In this document: one piece after another, positions 51,501 through 60,500 of the stretch
Numbering within the stretch: position 1 is the stretch's first letter
Layout: the number at the start of each line of letters is the position of its first letter
Assembly (NCBI GenBank): GCA_036768485.1
Contig: JAVLUZ010000157.1
Location: forward strand, 14,263,877 to 14,327,876
Direction of reading: 5' to 3'
Source of the DNA: Mermis nigrescens
Lineage: Eukaryota; Nematoda; Enoplea; Mermithida; Mermithidae
Length of the DNA stretch: 64,000 bases
Position numbers and translations under genes: made by a program
The notes under the pieces: generated by a model
Told to the model about the DNA's origin: nothing
The model's input: only the letters and a program-made list of their open reading frames with translations
Database searches by the model: none

Positions 51501-54500
51501 CTTATCACCTGAGCGGCTTAGTTCTGATTGCAGTGTTTATTGCTCAAAGTGTCAGATTAAAAGGGAAACATTTAAGCGAATGATGCTCTGGCGACTGCCC
51601 AGCGTACTAATAATCCATTTTAATAGGTAGGTTCATGGTTCATTTTCCATTGTTTTCTAATTTTGCGCTCTATGACGATTTCTGTCTTTGTAATACAGTT
51701 TCCGAAATGACAGGAAACATTTTAACGCAAACGAAAGTAACCTATTTTGAGCGATTTATTAAATTCGTGCTCCGTCAAATCCATTTGGTCTAAATACAGC
51801 AGTATATATGGTTTTATGCACCATTAAACAAAAATTGCAACCATTGATGCGCAGCATGGCCGATTGGGGAAAGGGGTTAAAAATTAAGCTTTTTGGGCCA
51901 AAATGATCTCAAAAGCTGGAATAAGCGTTAAAATAGCATTAAAACTACGTTATTAGACAGTTTCTAGTCAATATAAAGCACTTTTTGAGAAAATTTCAAT
52001 TTTTATCCATTTTTGACCCTCATTTTGCCTCATTTTTTTCCATAAAGTTTCCCATATTTCGATTCTAAGGGGTCTAGACCCACCCTCTTCTCCACGTGTA
52101 TGTCTAATCGCAACTAGCCTTGCATTGAAGGTATGTGGTGGTTGAAAACCTCGTTTATGTAAATAAATGATTTTTGAAAAGATCGTAGATAATAGTCGTT
52201 TGATATACAAAATTCTTCGATTCACATGCTTGGTTTTTTTAAATTGTTTTTGTGCCACATTTGATTCCAGTAGCTCTTAAATACTATAAAATTACGAAGC
52301 TCGCTAAAACATTCTTTGGAGCAAATGTTTTACAATTTATTACGACCTTCTAGGGCGAAAACTTGGTAATATAATATACTAATATACACTAATACATTAT
52401 TCGGAAAAAACACAAGGATAAAACAAAGTCGCAAGGAAAATAGCATCAGGTAAATATGCGAAATGTTCTGGACTTGCAAATAAAAAATAAATTCACTCTG
52501 ACGCTGTTCGGTTAATTTCGATGTTTTGAACCTTGAGTATTATGTAGACAACATTTTATTACCCAGAGGGTGTTTCGGAATTCTCTTTTTTATTTACTCT
52601 GATTAACGCGTTTATTTGAGAATCTTTCTCACAGTCCATTTGGCTAAAAATTCATTCATGGAAAGGTAATGAATTCTAACATAAGCCTTATTTTGCAGAT
52701 TCAAAACTGTTGGGCGTTTGGGAGAAAAAATCAAAACGTTCGTAGATTTTCCAGTATCTGAGCTCAATTTAGGAAGCGTGCCTGGCGTAGAGATTCCATC
52801 TGCTCCGTATAGATTATATGGCATAATTGTAAGTCACTTTTTAAACTTAAAATCGCTCATGTATCTTTCTTTCTGCAACGCGGGTAGTTGAAAGCTGTAG
52901 ATTAATTTAAAATAAATTTTAAAGTTAAAATAATAAATTAAAATTGAAATTGAAATTAAATAATCTTTTATGGATGCAGGTATGCAGTATGTCTTGTCTG
53001 GCGGAGTCCGATTCGATCGGTCTGCATGGGGGTCAACCGAAGAGCTTTACTTAGCTTAAATGACCTACAAAATCGATATAAATGCTAAAACAGCATGGAG
53101 TCCACACATGCACAACTGGGGGTACGGGGTATCACCCTACCAGGATTTTTGGGAAACATATCCCTCAGGCCAATTTGGACCAAAACCTATTACTCGAACC
53201 ATGAAAAAGCGTCAAATGACTTCTAAACAGCATAATTTCAGGTACCTACATCTACTTATTTTTCGAGCATTAGACTGTTCAATTCATTCATCCACACAAT
53301 TTTCTTCCATTATTTCGTATATATCTGATGTTTCAGATCATTCAATCGCCCTTATTGCTATTATTTTCATGCAAATTTAATTACAAATATTTATGAAGAA
53401 TAACATGACAGATTAAGTATCAAAATTAGCAAAATTTGGCTTTGAATAGGTAAGAAAATTAATCATTTACCCCCTCCCCAGGAAACTCGGTTTAACCCCT
53501 CTCAGAATTTTTTGAGCTTGTGTATGTATGATCAAGTCTACCATATTTCACAGTTTCGGTCATACAGGTAACGACTCGAAATTTTAGGAGGGGGTTCCCC
53601 GGCTATTTTCAAGCTATTTACCTTCAATTTCTGGCAAAAACGACCAAACGGCCGAAAATTCGATTTTGTGCAAAAATTAGGGGATCAGAAGTTTTTTGGA
53701 TTTTAAGGGACTTTGGGTGGGGGATCTCTCCCCATTTTCCTTGTTACATGTAGGGATGCAACGGATCCGGGTTTTCCAATAATATCGGATCCGGATCCGT
53801 ACAATTCAAAATAACGGATCCGGATCCGGATCTTTAATTATTAAAATAACGGATATTAACGGATCCGGACCCGGATCCATGAATATGCATTATGAACGCT
53901 TAATTTTTTTAATACTTAAATTTTTGTTCGCAAGTACGGTGCTTATTAGTTTCAGAAGCAGAATTACTGTAGAATGATGAAATAAGCAAAGCTGCATGAG
54001 CTTGGTTCAGTGGTCCGGATTGATCCAAATTCGGCTGTAGCTTGAGAAACTGAATCTGGCGTCTTCCTCTCATTAATCGGAAATGCCAAAAAGCATTTCT
54101 AGTCCTATCTGAAACTATTTTACGCTAGCTGATAACGAAACTAAATCGCAATGTAATCTCTGCACAGCAAAGCTTTCCAGAAGCGGTGGAGGGGTACCAC
54201 CCAGTGTTTTTTTTGTACAAGGTCCGTTTGTACATATATAGAGATAGTCCCCAAAAGTCTTTGTACATTTAGTACATGTAAATTTTTGTGTACTATAGTA
54301 CAGTAGCGATTTTAGTGTGGTAAAACAGGGTTTTCGATCTTTGGTAGCGTATTTTATCTAATTTCTGGGTTTCTGACGCCAAAAATTATTAAAAATTGTC
54401 TCAAAACGGCGCGAAGCGCCGAATAATTTGACATCTTTCCATTCTAAGTGCAAATTCTGCTATATTAAAGATATATATGACAAACAATTACTCGAAGTGC

Positions 54501-57500
54501 CCGAAATTTTCGATAATTTTACACCTTTTTACAGTTTTTGTCTTCCCAAAAATCTTTGTACATTTTGTACACACAGATTTTGGGTACTATAATATGGTAC
54601 AGTAGCGAATTTAGTGTGTTAAACACAGAGTTGATCGACTTTTGGTAGTGTATTTTAGCAAATTTCTGCGTCTCCAAGTGCGAAAATCACTATCATATTA
54701 AAACGGCGCAAAGCGCCGAAAAATTTGACATTTTTCCTTCTGAAATCCAATTTCTGCCATTGCAAAGACATGTATATACAACACACAGTTACTCATTTCG
54801 GCGCAAAGCGCCGAAAATTTTTGCGAATTCCAGACCTTTGCAATTTTTGTCTTCCCAAAAATCTTTGTACATGTACAAAGACGGTCCCGAAAAGTTTTTG
54901 TACATCGGGAAAAATCTTTCCCGAGTACAAAAAAACACTGGTACCAACTGTATGAAAAATCGTCTGCAAACTAAGCATGCGGCGGACTATAAAAAGTTCA
55001 AAGCAGAGGAGTCCCAGCAGATCAAAAAAAGGAAAGAGGTATTCTTGTTAAGCACAGATTGTAGAAGATTCGCATCAGGCATGTCTACTTTCCTTTGCAG
55101 AAAAACGCGCAGATTGCGAAAAGACTGCTTTAAAACATGAAAAACAAAAGGTGCAAACGACAATGGAAGCATGCTTACTTGCTGTATGAAATATTTAATT
55201 TTTATAAGAGGATTCCTGATTAATTTATATGTACGATTTAAGGGTAAAAAATGGAATAACGATGATGCAAGATCAATCGATATAGATGAGCGGTTAGTTG
55301 AGCTTATGACTTTGAGCAATCTACCACTTTCTTTGGTTGCAGAAAAGCTGCTGTTTCTTAAATACAATTTGCCTGTCATTGAATTTGAGTATTGAGTCAA
55401 TCAAAGTAAAGCTTTTGTCTGATAATGATGTTGTTTCTTCAATACAATTCAAGGTTTAATGATCTTTTGTCAAAATCTCTTGGATCCGTTTAGGATCCGT
55501 TTTAAACTGTAAAAATAACGGATCCGGATCTTATTTTTAAAAATACCGGATCCGGATACGGATCTTGATTTTTCAAAATACCGGATCCGGATCCGGACCC
55601 GATCCAAAATAATACCGGATAATAACGGATCCGTATCCGGATATCCGTTGCATCCCTAGTTACATGTATAGTATCTGGTCAATTCCGAACAGTTTTTGAA
55701 AGAAAATAGATTTTCATTCATTTTAAGTCGTAATTTTGTCTTTCGTAGAAAATTTTCTCTTTTTTTCCTTTGTGTCTAGACCATCAAATTCCCAACGTGT
55801 ATATCTGGTACCGAGCCGATTCGGTGAGAATAATTGTGAAACTGTGTTTCGACGTATGCAAAAAGTATTTTTTTAGTTTCTGCTATGAAAGTATAAAAAA
55901 GGGAGACAGTTGTTAAAATTAGCAGGTATTTGAGTTTTTCTCATTGTGGGTCGCTTTGATTTTTGAAATCATCACTTTTTGTGTATCTACTATTTAATAG
56001 AATATAACGAGGAAATGCTTTTTGGTCACTTGCGCTTAGTGTCGAAGCAGGAGGTGAAAACTTCTTCAAACATTTTGGAAGTATCCTTCGTGTCCATTAA
56101 GCCAGCCGTTCAAATTTAAATTAGAAATTGAAAATGTACATTTTTTTAGAAAAATGATATAACATAGGATCTAATTAAAAAGTAGAAAAGTCACAATTTT
56201 ACTTAGAAACTGGAAAAACTAAATAGATTGTTTTTGAGAACTACAAAATTATAAATTCAATACGAGGGAGAGGGATTGTCCGCTTTTGATGAAGTTTTTG
56301 TTACTTTCCTTAGCTTTCATCTCATGATTTCTTCTAACGCACTATCACTCATGCACTTAGGGGGTGAGGGGGTTTTACCCCTTCCTGAGGGGTCAGCTAG
56401 ACCGGTAATGTCCGGCGATTGGCGATTTTGAGCAAACAGGCCTTGTTCTGCATCATTTTTGACATCAAAATCAGTCAAAATGTCAAAATTTTTCCGGCGC
56501 TTCGCGCCAGATTAGTACTTTTAAGTACTTTTTACTCAAAAAGCTCCCAAAATTGATGAATTTGCTCCCAAAATTGATAAATTTTTGCATTATTTTATGT
56601 TAAAAGTGATATAATGCAGTCAAAATGGACTAAAAATGCTTTTAAAATGTGTTATTAACACGAAAAAACGTTTTATAGGCTATTTTGACCATTTTGATCA
56701 TTAAAACAGCAAAAAAATTGTGAACGTTAAATTATCCGTTTTAGATTTTCGGCATTTCACCCCCCCCTGCCGACCCTGACCTTGTGCACCTATGCGCACT
56801 ATGCTGAATCGTTGCTAAAAATAATTTTTATGCACGTGTTAAAGATGCGTACATGTAACGGCTTGAAATTTTTCATGGGGGTCCTTGACCATCGGGTGAG
56901 GAGGGGGTAAATGACTTTTAATTTTTGGCCAAAAATAACAAAAAAGCATCTAAAATTGGCGAAAAACCCTAGTTTTTTCCAAAAGTTTCAAAAATTTGGG
57001 ATGTCAAAAATATTATAACCCGGGGAGATGACCAACTTTGGGTGGGGGATCCTCCCATCCCCCTATTACATATCTGGTGTTAAATGTGCTTAAATACTAT
57101 AAATTAAAAAATTGATTTTCCTATCTTAGAATCATTATGGGTCGATGGAAAGTGGTCATTACACAGCAATTTGCAAACAGCGCGACAATTGGTACAGATT
57201 TGATGACCAAGAAGTCAGTGTCATTTCTCAAGGATCAATAAAGGTGATTCTTGTTCGGCTTAGATGTGAAACTTTCCAACCCGTTATACACATTTGTTTT
57301 CGGACCTACATTTTCTTCAGTTCCGTCCACCCGTGGGCATGGGGGTTTGGGGTTAGGTTATTCCCCGAGAATCTGGAAGACCCCAAAATTGAATTTTCGG
57401 CATGTTTTTGAGATTGTTGTCGGTTTTACATTATTCAGACCCTCAGAATTTAAGTGCTGCCTATGTATGGTTCCGTCTAGCCCTCTAAACAATGGTGAAT

Positions 57501-60500
57501 ATTGATCGATTCTTATATGAGTACGACTTGCGACAATAAATGTACAGCAGGACCGGTATGGCTGGTCAGTTAATGAGCTGTTTGGGCCAAAATGACCGCA
57601 AAACTGGTTTAAATGCTAAAATAGCGTAAAAATTATGTCATTCTACAGTTTCTGATCAATTCCAAGCATTTTTGGGAAAAGTTTTTCATTTCATCTATTT
57701 TTCGCCTTCATTTCGCTTAGAAAATTTCCTATTTTACCATTCTGGGGGTCCAGATTTCTACACCTCCCCACGTGCATGTCTTTTGGCGACTAAATTTCAG
57801 TCAAATTTCCTGAGGTTCTGCCAGGGCAATTTTATACCATAGGACGTCGTCTTACTATGTTTAAAATTTTGTGTTGAAGCTTATGACGACATCTTATGAG
57901 ATGGGATGTCGACATGCTATGAAATCATTCTTCGTCTCAATCTGACAAAAACTCGCAAAAATTGATTTATGTCACTGAATTGTTAGTTCGTACTTTGAAG
58001 TAATATCTAAAATTAATTTAGATAAAGCTGAACGTTGATGAAGACTTCCTGTCTAAAACTTGAATAATTATTCCTAAAGTTTTCAATGATGCTTCTTATC
58101 GAAAAATGCACTTAAAATAGTGAAAAACGACGTTCTTGTCTAGGCTATAATAAGAGGGAGTTTGACCCCTAGAATGGCAACTGACCCCCCGCAAAAGGGC
58201 TGCGAACCCCCCTCTCCCAGAATTGTCGATTTTTCGTAATAATTGTTGAAAGTGTGCCTTCTTAAGCTTTTTAGCTCATTTTTGGCTCAAAATTCTCGGT
58301 CTTAACTATATTTTGCTTAATTTACTCGACTTTTTCAAATTTTTCCGAAATTTTTTATGCTTTGTTCTAGAAAGAACAAGCATTGTCCGAAAAATCAAAA
58401 ACAGTGTTTTTGACGTGTACCAATCGTTTTTTAGCTTAAGGAAGGCAATTTTCAAATTTTTTTTTGAGCCTGACCCCGCAGAATTTCCATGCTGTACATG
58501 TACATATGGTATTGACTAGTCTAATTGTATGTATTCAAATCGATATTTGCGTCAAATATGTACATCGTATCCCCTGATATAAAATCCTTGTCTATTATTC
58601 CGCACCTACTGTGTATTATCACCAAGCGGTGAGTTATTAAAGCACGGAGGTCTCAAATATGACATGAATTCATGCTATAAATCAATTAGTCGATCAATAG
58701 CTGTGTAAAAATCTGGCTGAATTACTAATTCTAATTCGTCTTTTAAATTGTAAGGTTAAAAATGCTATAAGCTTATGCAAATCAGATGGCTATCTACTTT
58801 CTGATTAACAATATAGTTTAAAGTCTGTTTTACATAAGTTTGGGCATAAATTCTAAGAAATTTTTATCGAAAGTCTATAGTTCACGATAAATATAAATAG
58901 ATCAATACAATATATAATAATCGCAATTTGTAGGCTCATTGTCGGTGAAATTTCCTTAGCCTATGCTTAAGCTTTTATGAAACAGACCATAGATGTACTT
59001 GTTTCTTTAGCTTTTGAGATTTTCGCCCCTGCCATCGATTTTTTTGGCCTTGCCCCTTAAAAAGTTTTATACCCCAGAATTCTGACCTTGCCCACGTACA
59101 TGGGCAGATAAAGGGGGCCGGGGGTGGTCGCACCCTATTGGCCAAAAATAATTGACGAGATAAAGAAAGGATATGTAATTTGCAATGATTTGATGATTGT
59201 CAGTGGTCATAATTTCTTAAATTTTGTCCAGCGCTACTTTCTTAACCGTCTGACAGTCATATTTTTGCTCAGTGAATAGGTTTTAAACAATTTCAAGAGT
59301 AGAAACAGCTTCTTCAGCACAGTTTTCTTCTATTTTTAGGCATATATTTCTAAAATTTTTGGCTTTCTGCGTCAAATGATATAAATACAGGAGATCGAGC
59401 AGTAATTCAAGGTTCTAAAGGTTCTTCCGCTTTAATCACAAACTTTCCGGCGCTTTGCGCTAGATTTTAGCTTAAATCAAAGAAATCAAATGATGTCTTA
59501 AATCAAAGAAATCAAATGATGTTTTCGAGTGCAATTGTCGCAAATTTTAAAATTTTCTGGCAACGCATTGCGCTTAAAGCGATTTTAAATAAAAGTCGAT
59601 AACTCGAAACGCCGACAAATCGCTATTTCGTACATGAAGCAGTGTTTTTTGTATTAGGTCCACTTGTACATGTACAAAGATGGTCCCTAAAAGTCTTTGT
59701 ACATTTTGTACACGCAAATTTTCGGGTACTATAATATGGTTTAGTAGCAATTTTAGTGTGGCAAAAACATAGTTGTTCGACCTTTGGTAGTGTATTCTAG
59801 TTAATTTCTGGGTTTCTGAGGGCAAAATTCAGTAATAATCGTCCCAAAACGGTGCATAGCGCCGAAAAATTTAACATTTTTCCTTTCAAAAATGCAATTT
59901 CTGTTTTGCAGTTTTTGTCTTACCAAAAATCTTTGTGCATGTACAAAGACAGTCCCCAGAAGTCTTTGTACATCGGGAAAAATCTTTGCTGAATAGAAAA
60001 TAAACACTGACATGAAGGGCAAATTTTAGGACCTATTTTCGACTGTTTTTGGAAAATTGGGGGTACCACCCGCTGAAGGAAATTCAGATCCGGTACTGCC
60101 CACGTATATGTGGAGACTACTACTCGTAATATGAGCCTGTAAGTTGCTTACTTTGCTAATGTGGGTCTGCCAGAGACATGATGCACAACGTGGAGACGCC
60201 TTCGTATCTTTTTATATCCAATATTCGAATATTCTTAACGTTTCGTACCACTGGTTGTGTGCTGATGAGAAATAGCTTTGTGGTTTATATAGACCTGAAT
60301 TTATCTGCTTTTTCTGGATAAATTTTTCATTTCCTAGTTCACACTTACCTGGATGGATAAGGTCTCTAATGGTTCTACGGTAGATATGTGTACAAACGAG
60401 ATATTATTTATTATCTTTTCATTCTCTTAATCCTATTTTGTATTTCAAGAAATTTATTTTAATTCAGACTGATGCCGCCTATTTATTGTTTTACGCCGCT

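Larger units (their letters stand above)
53751..55658 (+). mobile_element. hAT element with GGATCC arrays and BED-type transposase remnant
   Basis: The ends are TAGGGATGCAACGGATCC and, in complement, TAGGGATGCAACGGATATCC, with a perfect 8-bp TSD GTTACATG on both sides. CGGATCCGGATCC arrays lie inside both ends (53760-53880 and 55480-55650). The interior keeps pieces of a hAT transposase, and a hAT MITE (54202-54940) is inserted in it. Confidence 0.93.
53561..55670 (+). mobile_element. Family B MITE interrupted by a hAT element
   Basis: The left end is CATACAGGTAACGACTCG; the right end is completed after the hAT as GTTACATGTATA. The flanks GTTTCGGT and GTATCTGG are degraded copies of the family G target GTTTCTGG. 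Confidence 0.75.
52985..55805 (+). repeat. Family G element split by the family B/hAT nest
   Basis: Family G sequence reads up to CACAGTTTCGGT (53560) and resumes at 55671 with TCTGGTCAATTCC, ending near CAACGTGTATATCTGG (55805). The left part also contains a second insertion around 53100-53540. Confidence 0.6.
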
